Below are positions 11,640-24,105 of a stretch of DNA of 64,000 bases, piece after piece. This DNA comes from Phorcus lineatus (Eukaryota; Mollusca; Gastropoda; Trochida; Trochidae). Under the pieces are notes generated by a model. It did not search any database, had not been told where the DNA came from, and worked only from the letters and a program-made list of their open reading frames with translations. The stretch is taken from contig OV121086.1 in assembly GCA_921293015.1 (NCBI GenBank), positions 36,703,194-36,767,193 on the forward strand, in the 5' to 3' direction. The translations under genes and the position numbers were made by a program. The first letter of the stretch is position 1. Each line of letters starts with the position of its first letter.

Positions 11640-12215
11640 GATATTTCATGAAAATCTTTAAACAGAGATTTTACGACTGCTTCACCCAGGACTGGCATTC
11701 GTCGCTTTTGTCATCTTCTAAATGTTACTACTACTCTCAATTCAAATCACTCCTCACAGTCGAACCATATCTAACCAGCGAATTACTACCAAGCCAGCGT
11801 GCAATCATAACCCAATTTAGATGTCGTAACTTCAGACTTTCAATCATACAAATACCCCTTATAATGAACGTCTCTGCTTGTATTGCCATGCTGTTGGCCT
11901 TGACTACATTGAGGATGAATTCCATGTAATGTTAATTTGCCAGAAATATGCCCAATTCCGAAATGACTGTTTTCAAAATTATCAGATTACACCACCAACG
12001 ACTGAAACTTTCCTTCGATTGATGTCATCTGACAATATTAATGTATTAAAATCAATGAGCAGTTATCTCACACAAGCTCGCCGCATCCGGAATTTAAAGG
12101 TATAAACGCTAAAAGAATTACCAGCATGTACATTATTTTACTTTCTCAATTTTTTTGTATTATGGGCCTGAGGCCTTAACTACTGAATAAACATGTCTGT
12201 CTGTCTGTCTGTCTG
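11640..12215 (+). mobile_element. 5'-truncated LINE, ORF2 C-terminus with TGTC tail
   Basis: The segment encodes the region after the reverse transcriptase of a non-LTR retrotransposon. It includes the Cys/His cluster LCLYCH followed by YIEDEFHVMLICQKY, a pattern typical of LINE ORF2 ends (CxxC, then H and C). A frameshift near 11865 splits the frame: residues up to RCRNFRLSIIQIP are in one frame and the cluster is in the next. The ORF stops at about 12105, a short 3' UTR follows, and the element ends in TGTC repeats (about 12193-12215). No RT catalytic core is present, so it cannot move by itself. Confidence 0.75.
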
Positions 12216-12597
12216 ATAAACAAAAAAAAACAAAAACAAAAACAAAAACATTTTAAACGAGTCTTTAACATATCTCACGCGCAGTTATCGAAAGATCTGA
12301 CATTAATAATAAAAGAGTAATAAATGAATTGAAAAACATTCAGCCATTTGCATGGAGCAATAGCTCTTTCACGTATGTTGTTTGTTATTTTTCAATTGAA
12401 GTTTGCCTTACGGTTCTAAACTTTGAAATTTGATTATAGAGAATATTTAAATGATAATCAACATCAGCCTTTTGTACTTAATAATTTTTCACTGTAGCAA
12501 TTTATCATAAATAACATTATTAATTGCAAGTTGCCCATTTTCGATAGATAAGTTCCTTTTTGCTGTATTTTTCCATTGCACATTTTTCTAAACACAG

Positions 12598-12709
12598 GGC
12601 GAGACAACAAAGGAAGACTTTACACCGGTGTCCGATAGTCAACAGGACTCTTATGAGATACATAACAATGATATCAAAAATATATTTTCTTGTCTTTATG
12701 AATTATAGT
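12598..12709 (+). CDS. Candidate terminal exon, receptor-tail-like
   Basis: A long pyrimidine-rich tract ends in AACACAG and is followed by a 36-codon frame to a TAG. The peptide starts GETTKEDFTPVSDSQQDSYE and is acidic and Ser/Tyr-containing, like a cytoplasmic tail. It lies between the orphan exon 1 at 9361 and the lectin-gene 3' homology at 13095, so it could be a tail exon of that paralogue. Nothing else supports it. Confidence 0.25.
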
Positions 12710-13094
12710 TGATTGTACTTTTTATACCCGGTAGCATCTGTTCTCAAATATATACCGTATTTATTATGTTTTTATCATCTGCATCTATTGCAAAACCATG
12801 AACTCTCACTCTTATGACCAAATGACCCTTAATATTGGTTTGTGACCTTTACTGCCCTTGAAAAAGCCTGGAACTTGATTTATATTGACGTATTGAATGT
12901 GTTAACTATTCACTAAAAATTATATCATAACATAGTGTGTACATGTACTTAACTCATATTGTATTACAACAAACTCATCGCAGGTATCACAAATGGCAGT
13001 GATGATGACAGCACGACTTGTAGTAGCTGGTTCCTGCTGCAAGTGTAAAAGAAAAAATTCAACAGTTATTCGTCCATTTCATCATCTTAATACA

Positions 13095-13340
13095 GGGCAA
13101 ATTAACAGTCATGAGTAGAAGATATTTTGTTTCTTCTCGGTCCTGGAGATTCTAAAGGATTAGTTTGTCTGTACACCTCCTTGTAAAAGCTTTTGCCATC
13201 TGGACAAGAATGTAAAGGAATATATCAGATTATCAGCCAGGTGAACGTCAACATCACAGAAAGGAACTATCATATCGTGAAACTCGTAAAACTCTTGAAG
13301 CGGTACACATCTAGAGGAGAGGTTTCTCAATCGGGATAAA
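13095..13340 (+). pseudogene. Remnant matching the region downstream of the lectin gene
   Basis: The segment aligns with 39735-39972: TTTCTTC...CTGGAG.TTCTAAAGG, GATTATCA.CCAGG and ACTCGTAAA.TCT.GAAG.GGTACACATC. At 39.8 kb the same sequence has a mostly open frame. Here it is interrupted. It marks the 3' boundary of the duplicated lectin locus. Confidence 0.5.
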
Positions 13341-13459
13341 TAGTAATAGTAAAAGCAGAGATAATTTGTTTTTTTTTCTTCTTATGTTACAAATTATTTT
13401 GTTCTTAATCAACATCTTGCTCTCGTGTGCCTATTGTCCCTCAAGTATGTTGGGCATTC

Positions 13460-14770
13460 ACGAAAACAACGAATAAACTGATTTTCCAAAATGACGTCTT
13501 CCGGTTACATAACGACTCGGTAATTTAGCGTTGACGTTACACTGTAGGTGTACAACCAGGTAAAGGAACATGAAATGTAAAATATGATTTACAATACATT
13601 ACATTTCCCCATTTTAAGAGTTCAAGAACGCTCGTACGCAGATAAGTAGGTCGGGGTTATGGGTGTTTTGGCCAGGTATACACCGCAGGGTCGAGAACGG
13701 ACTGCTAGGCTGACGACACTGAAAAATAAGACACCGGGCATTCCAACAGGTTCCATTTTGAAGTTTTTAAGAAAAATTACTGAGTCGATGACTATTATGT
13801 CTTGATTGGTACAGACTGTTGCTAATGTTGTAACCGGTCTTGAAGTTCAAACCCAATCATCTTGTTTGAACTTTTGCGGTGTAGAGTTCTGTACAGTGTC
13901 AGTGTATCTCTCCGACTTCTTCTGTCTCATGTGGATATTGTGTGGAGGTTTGTTTTACGATTCACTTGGATGGAAGTGAAGTGGCAACTTTATATTTCGT
14001 CCTAACATCAGCTCTAAGTGTGTCGCATGAGACTGGCCATGAGCGTTTGCTCGGTATATTCCCACAGAATTGACTGGATTGATTTGTTGATGAATTTAAA
14101 GGCAGACATATATACTTACAGACCTTGATCTTTCTCTTGAACCTCTACCCCTCTTGCTTTTTTAGGTTTATATAGGAGCATCAGACAATGTTCCGATGTT
14201 GGCTATATCCAAGTTTTCCTGAAAATCCGTGGAAGTGTGAGAAATAGAGTGAGAACCATTTTCTTTGATTACATATGGTACTCTCCTATGTTTGAAGAGC
14301 TTGATGACAATGTTTATTTAGACGTTAGGGGTGACAGTAGTCGCAATCCGGCCACTTGGAGTGTTTGTCATGTACCACGATTTCAAACTAGTTGTTCTGT
14401 GAAGCAATTTGAACTTCGCCAAATACATTTATGTCAATCTCCAAATGTTTCCATGGATCTTTTGGACAAGGAAGGTCCCTCGTCCGTTGACTCACTGGCA
14501 TAAAGACATCTCTATGAGTATGCATGGTTCACGATCTGTTCTAGTTGGTGATCAAAGCCAGGCACCAAAACAGATTCCTGGCACCAATGTTGAGTTCTAA
14601 TAATGCCGGGATGACCCTCGTGGGCCATGTTCAAGACTCTGTGTCCGAGAGAGTGAGGGATAATAGCACGCTGTCCTCGTCCGACACAGTGGCAACCAAA
14701 GTTAAATGGTTCATTCTTCATTTTGAAGTCTACAAAGTTTCAAGAAACGTTATTGGTTCGCCCTGTTAAC
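13460..14770 (-). mobile_element. Decayed Ty3/gypsy pol (integrase) fragment
   Basis: On the minus strand, from high to low coordinates, the order is an H2C2 zinc-binding segment (AHEGHPGIIRT, then WCQESVLVPGFDHQLEQ), the integrase core start (DPWKHLEIDINVFGE), FEIVVHDKHSKWPD, NGSHSISH plus a DFQENL motif, and the core end (ELMLGRNIKLPL). These are diagnostic of Ty3/gypsy integrase. Several stops and frameshifts break the frame, and reverse transcriptase and LTRs were not recognised nearby. It is a dead fragment. Confidence 0.75.
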
Positions 14771-16880
14771 TGAATTCGCATACAGTACGCGAGGAGTCGT
14801 CAGACCTTGAGCATGTTTTATCATACACATAGCCACGTTCGACCTTTATTCCATATCTAATTTCTTACGAACATACGATTGCAACATCCAGGTCAACCAC
14901 TTTTGGTATCCTATTGACTACACAACGTCTTGACCAAAAACAATCTCACCAAACTTACAGGAATCGTCTGCTTAAAGTGGTTCTTGCTAAAAGATCAGTA
15001 ATCGCCGTTGTTTTGAAAAACGTCAAATCATGAAATCACTTTCTGTGGTGTCGGAAAGTTAAAGACCTGAACCTAAGAAAATTTATAAAAATGTGGTTCA
15101 GAGATGAATTACAACGTCGTCTTCATCGGCGTGACAGAAATTAACACGACACTTTAATGTTTACCAAAGTTTCCTTCTAAAGGTCAACAAATTTATTTGA
15201 GATAGGGTCATTGTATTGATGGCAATAACATTCCCTTAATCGTTTCATTAACTATTGCTTCAGGGGACTTTTACAAAAAATAGGCAACAACGTACTAGAA
15301 CGTCATTTGACTTGTTGTTGGCCAACAGAGAGAGTTGTTCCAGCACTATGCAGCAGGCTTCATTGTCCACTACCTTGTACCAATTAAAATCTTGCAATTA
15401 CCTTTATGCACACCAGAATAATAATAATATAACGCTAATGGAAAAATCTAGTTCATCACGTTAATCACTTCAACGTCATTTCACGTTATACGTGTAGGTA
15501 CATCTACGAATCACATTCATTGAAGAGTTGGAAAGAAATTCTCAAAGAGATGTCGTTGACTTATCAATTCTCTGCCGAATGGATACCAAGAAAGTTTTGC
15601 TGGAAACGGTAGCCAAACAGAGTATATTGACTTTGATGCCGGCTTGTGGACTAATGAAATGAAAAACACAACAAACATTGCAGAGGTGTTGGCTAACTAT
15701 TTGCCTATATACATACAAATTTTTAACCTTGAAATTATATGATAGATTGCCCCTTGTGGTAAAGCGGTATCTTAATTTAAAAGTGTCATTTGCGTTTATT
15801 TTTAAGAGTGTATAATCAAATGCAAAGCATATCCAAGATCTATTGAACACATTTTAGGTATGGCAAACCAAGATCCTTCATAATGCGAAACATCCCATCA
15901 GGAGAAAATTGAGTGATAAAGATCGTTATGCTCTTCTGAACTTACATGAAAAATATTGATCGAATGATTGTGATAATATATGTTTCACATGAAAATCTTT
16001 AGAAAAAATCAAACATGACAAGTTTTATAAAGAAATCAATACTAGAACTTATACGACAGGAAATAATTATTGATTTGATTTAAAAATATTTGATGTTTGG
16101 TACGCAGGGACTTGACAGAACTCCTTGGAATGAATCCGCTTGCAGATGTTTTTGTAATCAATATGGAATTAACTAAATGACTTCGAACTAACATCACTCT
16201 CTCGGGTCAATGGTAAAGGATCCACTTTTGTAAAGTCAAGAAAAAATATTTGGAAATAACATAGTATTAGTAAGATTCATATAGTTCAGGGGATTGTGAT
16301 CATTGACATGTACAATAGTCGATTGGTTCGTAAGTTTCTAAGGAGCAAATGTGTACTTCGACAATGAATATCCAAAAAGTCTCGTTCGACATGTTTCATC
16401 TAAATTATGTAAAATGTATCAATTGGTATAGAAACTTGAGTAATAAGAAGTGGAATAATTTGCATAGGAAATGTTCGAAGGTGGAAAATTTCGGGAACTT
16501 AGTTCAAAAACAATGTTTGGATCATTATTTGATTATTTGGATCAGTTTAGGCCATTAAATTTGGCCATGTACTGCCATTTCATTGAATGACAAAACGTTT
16601 GTACAGCAACTGTACATGGCTTCAAGGAAAGGCAAAAGATCAATATTAATATACAGACTATACATGTCCTACGTTTTAATTTAGGTCAAAGGATCACCAA
16701 ATCTTTAAATTATAACCCCCATTAGCCAGAGAATCTGTATAGAAAACATTTATATTTTATCTTTATAGAAAATGTAAATCGGTTTGAAGGCGTGGCCATT
16801 TGCACATGAATTGGACACGTTAAGAGTATCAAAAGTGGTGATTTCTATCATTCATGTACTCGTGTTACGGGGAAAAAACA
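14771..16880. other. Unassigned region downstream of gypsy debris
   Basis: Short frames on both strands are present, but none was recognised. The part at 15840-16560 has protein-like stretches such as AKHPIRRKLSDKDRYALL in shifting frames, which suggests an old transposon, but the family cannot be named. Confidence 0.3.
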
Positions 16881-16889
16881 GAAGATAAT

Positions 16890-17800
16890 TCCCTTGTTTA
16901 ACAGCAGCAGAGCGAGAAGGAGTCATCGGAATGTCACAAGTTTCGAACAGTCAGATTACCAGGACGTTTGGTTGCACCAGACAAACAGTCATTCGACTCC
17001 TTCATCGCCTTAACCAAACGTGCCAGACATTCGACCGTCCTAGAAGCAGAAGACCAAGGGTAATAATCCCACAGAAGAGTGATATCTGCGCACACTACAT
17101 CTACGCAACAGATGCTTCACCATGACGTCGACGGCGTTAGGGAACCATATCAGCACGAACACTGTCTAAAGACGTCTTCGAGCTATCAGTATTCGGGCAT
17201 ATCGACCGTTCCGCGTATTGCGAACATCGCCTCAACTGTTTTCGCTTGACAAACTAAGGAGAGTGAGTCGCTGGCAACGTCGTTGGGCAAGAGTGATCCT
17301 CAGCGACGAAAGTCGGTTCAATCAGTTCCAAGCAGACGGCAGAGTGAGAGTATACAGACGTAGAGAGACAGACTGCATCACGTGTCCAAGAAGTTGTACC
17401 CTATGGCTGTGGAAGCGTTAAGTCCTGGGGCTGGATCTGCGGCGACCAGAAGACAGATTTGGTGACAAATCGTCAAATCCTTACAGCCAAGAGAGACAGG
17501 AATTAGATGTTACAGTATTTCGTGGACCCATTTATAAAGATGCAGCAGCAAGGGATTATTTTAGGCCAGGCCAGGCCAACGCAAGACCACATACCTCCAG
17601 GATCACCATGGACTAAACCTAAACCGACAAAACATCCAGGTTTTGGCTTGGCCATCACGCTCCCTGACTTGTTAACGATCGAGCATCTATGGGACCATTC
17701 TGGAAGACGACTTAGACGTCGCCCACAGAAACCAATCACCATACAACAACTGGAACATGCACGTCACGAATAGTGGCAACCCGAGTGACGTCATCAGAAA
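16890..17800 (+). mobile_element. Tc1/mariner-like transposase pseudogene 1
   Basis: In order: an N-terminal helix-turn-helix (ISNSQ-like region to TFGCTRQTVIRLLHR, about 16931-17125), the first catalytic block VILSDESRFNQFQADGRVRV (17218-17421) that contains the DDE Asp, and the C-terminal block TIEHLWDHSGRRLRRRPQ (17507-17773). These match the Tc1-like order. The blocks sit in different frames with stops between them, and the second-Asp region reads QARP rather than DNARP. Terminal inverted repeats were not identified. The copy is inactive. Confidence 0.8.
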
Positions 17801-18443
17801 TCGTGTCTATGCTATTTACTGTAATTGGGGTCACACCCGAAACTAACCCGACTGTATATGAAAATAATACAATGTAATGTCGACTGATCTGTCTATGTTA
17901 CTCACAAAATATACCCCCAGTGGTAATAAACAGATATAGAGAATTGATGGTTTTTTTGTATATTGATGTATGTCCTTGTAATGTTTGAAAATGTTTAACC
18001 TAAATATTAAACATTTTTAATGCTCGAAAGTTCGTCCTGTTTTCTTTAATACCTAAATACCTTGGGTGTGTACTATCATTTGTATACCAGTTTATATACA
18101 TGGCATATGAAGCGAAAACCATGAAAAATTATTAAGTTTTGAAAGACGTTTCATAACGTAGTTTTAACGTCGTTGTTCGTGCACATTTATCAATCTTGTA
18201 CCCAAACCTTTAACATATTTAAGAAATAATGAACATCAGAATTGTACCACTTTCACCATTGACAATCTACGGATGCGTGTAATGTTTAATAGGGAAAATT
18301 TGAGGCCCATTTCACGGAAAGGTAGATCACAATATGCCATCAGGCGTCTTTTGGCTTACGTTTAAGTTCTATTTCTATTACAGGTTATAAGGCGAACCCT
18401 CTCTCCACTCAGTCGAAATGATTTACCTTTAGCCTTTTTGGTG

Positions 18444-18858
18444 TAACGATTCATCGATAGTATCGATGTTTGCATCGTCTAATACGCGATACGAGTGCAT
18501 CGATTCAAAACACATTTAGACAATATATCAGGATCTTTATATCGTGAGGGTCCACGATACATCGATGTATCGCCATTAGTGGTCTAACGATTCATCGATA
18601 GTATCGATGTTTGCATCGTCTAATACGCGATACGAGTGCATCGATTCAAACACATTTAGACAATATATCAGGATCTTTATATCGTGAGGGTCCACGATAC
18701 ATCGATGTATCGCCATTAGTGGTCTAACGATTCATCGATAGTATCGATGTTTGCATCGTCTAATACGCGATACGAGTGCATCGATACAAAACACATTTAG
18801 ACAATATATCAGGATATTTATATCGTGAGGGTCCACGATACATCGATGTATCGCCATA
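18444..18858 (+). repeat. 140-bp tandem repeat, three units
   Basis: Three nearly identical units start TAACGATTCATCGATAG at 18444, 18585 and 18725. Each contains ATCGAT-rich inverted segments and ends CACGATACATCGATGTATCG. The unit ends resemble terminal inverted repeats, so the array may come from a short DNA transposon amplified in tandem. Related CGATAC-rich sequence continues to about 19240. Confidence 0.85.
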
Positions 18859-19631
18859 AGAGACAATATATCCTGATACTGTTAACATAATATGTCACAA
18901 ACAAATAACTCTCTGTTTCAGAGATTAGAGTGATCACACAAACATTACATTTATGATATTGTGATATTTTATCTGCAATTTCTCAACCTCTCTAATTTTG
19001 CGATTTCCCTTCATGTAATGTTTAAGACAGTTTGGTGTCTTAGAAAAAACATTACTTTTCTATGTCCTATTTTTCTTCTTTCGTGAACTGTAGAGCATCG
19101 TGATACGTATTGTATCGCAACAAAGGTATCGTGATGATAATCGTCTCGCAGGTTCCTTTGCAATACTTCAATGATATATTGTCTCGCCTCACAAAACTGG
19201 AATCGGGATATATTGTGTCGCCACTGAGGCCATGATACACAGGTCTATTTAACACGTAGTCATAACAATGAAAACTCAATCTCAACTCAAACTCTTTATT
19301 TCACAGGCGACATAGAGTACAATATAGCAGCTTATTGTCAGATGTTAATTCATAAAAAGTATGATAATATAAGATAATACTTCATATGTATATGCTTTAA
19401 AATCATCATTGAGCAATTAAGATACGCAGGCCTTTGAGATCTTTTACGCTGGTGGTTGAGAGTTTGTTGAGAAATGAATATGTTTGGAAATTTGAAATAT
19501 TTGGCGTTCAAAGCATTTAGTAGGAGAAACAATAATAAAACTAAAAGAAAATAAATAGTAGAAAAATAATAGTTGAATAGATTCCTTTAAAAGCATTAGA
19601 ATCGGTAGTTGAAGGTAGCAATTGTGGAAGT

Positions 19632-19706
19632 TATTAGTAGTAACAGTAATAATATATGTTAAAGTAGAAGTAGCAGCAGTATAGTAGTAGTAGTAGTAGT
19701 AGTAGT

Positions 19707-19759
<53 letters not shown>

Positions 19760-19939
19760 AAACAGCAGTTGTAGTGGTAGTAGAAGTAACAGCGGCACTA
19801 GTAGCAGTAGTAGTAGTAGTAATAATAGTAGCAGTAGAAGTAAACGTAGTGGTAGTAGTAGTAGTAGAAGTGGCAGCAGTAGACGTATAGTGGAAATATT
19901 AGTTTAGTAGTCAGGTCTAGATTAAAGGTAGTAGTAGTG

Positions 19940-19971
<32 letters not shown>

Positions 19972-20025
19972 TGTAGTAGTAGTAGTGGCAGGAGTAGTAG
20001 TAGTAATAATGATAGTAGTAGCAGC

Positions 20026-20065
<40 letters not shown>

Positions 20066-20210
20066 TAAGTGGTGGTAGTAGTAGTAATTGTAGTAGTAGA
20101 AGTAGCAGTAGTAGAAGAAGAAACAGCAGCAGTAGTAGTAGTTGTAGTAGCTTTAGAAGTAGTAGTAATAGTAGTAGCATTAGATAAAGGTAGCAGTTGT
20201 ACTAGCAGTC

Positions 20211-20245
<35 letters not shown>
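19632..20245 (+). repeat. Large imperfect TAG/CAG trinucleotide tract
   Basis: More than 600 bases consist mainly of TAG, CAG, TGG and AAG triplets. The long poly-Leu and poly-Val frames here are artefacts of this repeat, not genes. Confidence 0.9.
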
Positions 20246-20247
<2 letters not shown>

Positions 20248-20828
20248 GAAATGTATGCATACATGGTTTGCTTCACATTCGACAACAAAATTATAATCTC
20301 CAATGTCTAAACGTCACCTTTTGATAATAAAGATGATGCATATCCATAAAAAAAGAACTTAATTCATCAAAAGCTAAACATGGGGAATGCCAATCAAATA
20401 AATCACATGATATATATCGAAAGTTACCTTTACCTAAGAACTAATTCTTTAGGAAAGATAATTCCTTGTGAGAACCATGAATTATGTGAAAATATTTACA
20501 AATTTAAATCGTAGACCACCTAATTGCTGTAATAGTTGTCTGTGAACTTTTTTCTACCTAGGACGTATTTTCCAGTAAGACTGTGTTAAGAACAGTATCA
20601 AATACAGAAGAATAGATATCACCCTCAAAGAGATTCGGAGTATGTTTCATAATTTCTTATTAAGCTAAAATAAAAGCAAAACTATATAACCTGAGTAAGG
20701 TTCGAATCGCCCTCTAAATTTGAATCTTTATCTCTTAAATTCCCAGATTGTGATATTTTATTGTTTTCAATTGTATAAAACGGCCATATAAATAAAAAAA
20801 TGTCGATATTCTGCGTCCCAGTTACACA

Positions 20829-20829
20829 T

Positions 20830-20898
<69 letters not shown>
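20829..20898 (+). repeat. TA dinucleotide microsatellite
   Basis: An almost pure TA run of about 70 bases with one interruption, inside the family A element. Confidence 0.9.
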
Positions 20899-20901
<3 letters not shown>

Positions 20902-21160
20902 TTCAGTCATCACATGCTTTCAAATGGTGTGAAATAAAGTCAACATATTCAATCATTTTAGTTTTTGTGTTATATTTAACACACTTTGAGACGATCAAAG
21001 AAGTTCTCTGGTGATAATGATAATTGGCTTAGTCTAATCTGTGAAACACAACTTCATTAGAAGAAGCAAAGGCGATCACAGAATGAATCCCGTGCTCATC
21101 CTTTCTTCTCAATGATCGCTGTTTAACAATCAGTCAATCTCTACAATAATTGGGTTAATT

Positions 21161-21246
21161 AATCAGGCAATGTACACAATGCCTGGAATTTTTAGGCAAT
21201 GTACACAATGACTAGGCTCGTCAGTCATTGTACACATTGCCTGATT
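21161..21246 (+). repeat. Short inverted repeat with internal direct repeat
   Basis: AATCAGGCAATGTACACAATG on the left is mirrored by TCATTGTACACATTGCCTGATT on the right. A second direct copy of GGCAATGTACACAATG lies between them. It looks like a small foldback element inserted in the MITE. Confidence 0.7.
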
Positions 21247-22044
21247 GTAGACTTTGACTGATATATATTGCTTAAACGACCTACCAAGCACTACCAACCT
21301 TATCTGTCGTTGTGACTGCTGTAAAAGAAAGTTTCTCAAATTACGTTTCAGTAACTGGCGCTCGCCATCGTCGGGTTTCCGATCACAAATCTCTACTTTA
21401 ACATGTTCATTGTCACTTTACTGAACTGATAACTTCCAAATATTAACTGGTTATTTCAAGTTGGTAATTTGAAATTTCCAGTACAAGAGATACAAATATT
21501 TTCACATGGCCCTAATAATATTATGTTAATTTTCAGAAACAACAACTACTTCTCGATGAAATAACACCATTAGTGAAGTAGACATATTTGACCAAAACAA
21601 CTTTGGCCTACTCTGAGTCCCTTTAACATCGTCATAAAGTTTGATGAACCCCGCACACAATAATTACTTAGGAAGTTTTAGTCTTTGAGTTTACACAAAA
21701 CACAATATAATTTATTTCGTTTGAGGTACGAATTAGAATGAAATTGTTTTCTCCTGGCGTCGGAAAGTACTATATGTTCAGGCGAGGATGTCCACTAGAG
21801 GGCGTTGTTATAAGTATATAAGTAAAGGCGCGAATTGTAAACCCATTACGAGCGTGTCATCAGCTTTCGCTGGAAAGCGCTCGTAAAACTCTCAACCTAA
21901 GTAAGTATGTAAACCCATTCTCAGTTGCGGTGCGCTCGAGTCAGGTTTTGACCGGTGTTGATACATATTGTATCTGTTTAAATCGGTGGATAATTTGTGC
22001 CAGTGTACTGTGGGTTCTGAGAAATATGAATAATTGGTATAGTC

Positions 22045-22437
22045 TGTTCAGACGAGGCATCATAATACGTGTGGTATTTGTATGTTATTTGGGTTGGCAA
22101 GTCATGATAATACGTGCGGGTTATACATTGTTCTTGTTGACGAGCCATGATAACATGTTTGCAAGTATGTTCTTTTGATTTATGGCTGGCGATTTATGGA
22201 TAATACGTGTGAGTATTTGTATATATGGGCTGACGAACCATGATAATACGTGGATTTGATTTTATATATGCGCTGACGAGCTATGATAATACGTGTGAGT
22301 ATTTGTATGTTATGTGTGCTGGCGAGCTATGATAATACGTGTGAATATTTGTATGATATGTGTGCTGGCGAGCTATGATAATACGTGTGAGTATTTGTAT
22401 GATATGTGTGCTGACGAGCTATGATAATACGTGGGAT
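22045..22437 (+). repeat. Minisatellite of about 45-48 bp units
   Basis: The unit has the parts GCTGACGAGCTATGATAATACG and TGTGAGTATTTGTATG. At least eight copies are present. They degenerate toward the left, and the rightmost four are nearly identical, so the array has probably grown from its right side. Confidence 0.85.
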
Positions 22438-22944
22438 TCTTATGACAATGCCATTAACCGTCAATTACGTTAAGATGATGACGTTAAACGACGTTGTGAT
22501 GGGATGTGATGATGATGATGATGTATTGATGATGATGACGACGTTAATGTGTTGTACAGTATAAACGGAGTGCACCGCACATAATATTCCAAATATTGTT
22601 GTGTTGTTTATAGTACCCAGTGGAGTGTAGGAGAAATATAATTTCAGTTTGTGTAGGATATTTAGTTCCAAATGTGGAGGAAGACAAAAACAAGTTATAT
22701 AGTTTGTACTTTATCAAACATTTCCTGATGTAATGTCTTACTTTTACTTAGTTTATCTGGAAACACCAGTCTATCTCGTAATTACGATCTTTATTTAAAG
22801 ACAAACACAAATTTCAACTGTTGTTTCGTAGATTATAAGAACAATCATGTGACCAAGTGAAATCAGGTTGGGCATCTCTGTATGTGCGGATTGAGAGGCA
22901 AAGAACCCAGGTTGTAAACATATTGACAAATCGAAAGAAAATGA

Positions 22945-23255
22945 TTGAGAGGAGGAATACGTTTTGAGCAAATAATTCTTTATTTCGGATCCAGTAACGG
23001 TAAGAGAAGTGGCTGAATAGATCTCGATGTATAGTGAAATAGTTCTCCCGCTTACTCGGATCGGCATGCAATCCCCAACAAGGCGTCCCTTTGATCCGAA
23101 ATTATGAACTCGGCTTCTAGTTGTCTGTACTTTCGGATCCATGCGCTTCTATCCCTGCCAGTCGCATAGTGCCTGATAAATATCAACGTTATCGTTGTTG
23201 TCCATACATGAATTTTCGTTCGAAGCGAAGCTGTACCACGACTGGTAATTTTGGG
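22945..23255 (-). repeat. Duplicated segment copy 2 with a shared minus-strand reading frame
   Basis: Partner of 5288-5625. The minus-strand frame here reads GLHADPSKRENYFTIHRD, then YWIRNKELFAQN, and stays open to about 22814. The other copy stops earlier. Differences concentrate at positions that keep the peptide similar, which hints at former coding function. The family is not recognised. Confidence 0.45.
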
Positions 23256-23959
23256 TGTTTATTCGTTCAGAGGGACGAATAATGTTTGTGTGACTGTAAA
23301 TGCCACTTGCTGTACGTTACACACTAACCCGAGTTGCGTACATGTAGTAACGGTTTCATTTTGATCCAAACAGGATATAAAAACATTCTAAAAGTCGAAT
23401 AAAAAAAATCTCAGAAAACACAAAAATCTCAAAACCATTACCTGAATCAATGTCAGATTGTTAGAATTTCAAAAGAACACAGCATACATATGTCAGAAAT
23501 GTCATTGCTACAAGCTTCTGAATTGCCATAGCAATCAGATTTTGATAGAATTTGCAATATAATCGATATCATTACAATGAATGCCTTCATGATGTTTGAT
23601 GTTGAATCCATTTGAAATATTGATGCATACGAGATTACGTTTGATTCACACATCATAACATATGAAAAACTCTGAGGGTCATAGAAGTGTGCGCATCATT
23701 CATTGTAAACTGAACACCAAAGACATGTCACACCAATTTAAAATTCGAATATCAGACACAGTTATGTGCTCGGAGAAACTTGGTTCGCTGTGTTTTAACT
23801 TCGCATTTAGTTTAGTTTAGTATTTTGTGCTAAAATAATAGTCTTGAAAATTAACTGATAAATATGTCATCGCCAAATTTTCTTGGGTGAGGTCAATTGT
23901 CCTATTTTCAATCGTTTCAGTGGCATTCTAGAAGTTGGTAGTATAAGGACGACAATGAT

Positions 23960-24105
23960 ATATGGATATACAACTTCTTTATTACACAGTGGCGACGTTT
24001 CGGTATAGATCCACTGTGCCACACGAAGTCGAGCGTTTTCCTGTTGGAAAAGCATGTTGGGATTCTGTTGCATTGGTTGCATGCGTTGCCGCGCATTCCG
24101 CCGAA
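23960..24105 (-). mobile_element. Tc1-like transposase fragment
   Basis: The minus strand reads NPNMLFQQENARLRVAQW, corresponding to the Tc1-like motif around the second catalytic Asp (usually FQQDNARPHVA). Here Asp is replaced by Glu. Only this short piece remains. Confidence 0.55.

Larger units (their letters stand above)
20624..21626 (+). mobile_element. MITE family A copy carrying an insertion
   Basis: The left half (from CTCAAAGAGATTCGGAGTATG) and the right half (about 21290 to CCCTTTAAC) align with the compact family A copies. The roughly 500 extra bases between them include an AT dinucleotide tract and a small inverted repeat (21161-21246). Confidence 0.65.

Noticed and set aside
19917-20296. 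Long poly-Leu and poly-Val reading frames
   Set aside because: They are translations of the TAG/CAG trinucleotide tract.
21770-22690. Solo LTR
   Set aside because: TATA-like and CTAGAGGGCG motifs are suggestive, but no terminal TG/CA boundaries, target duplication or second copy were found.
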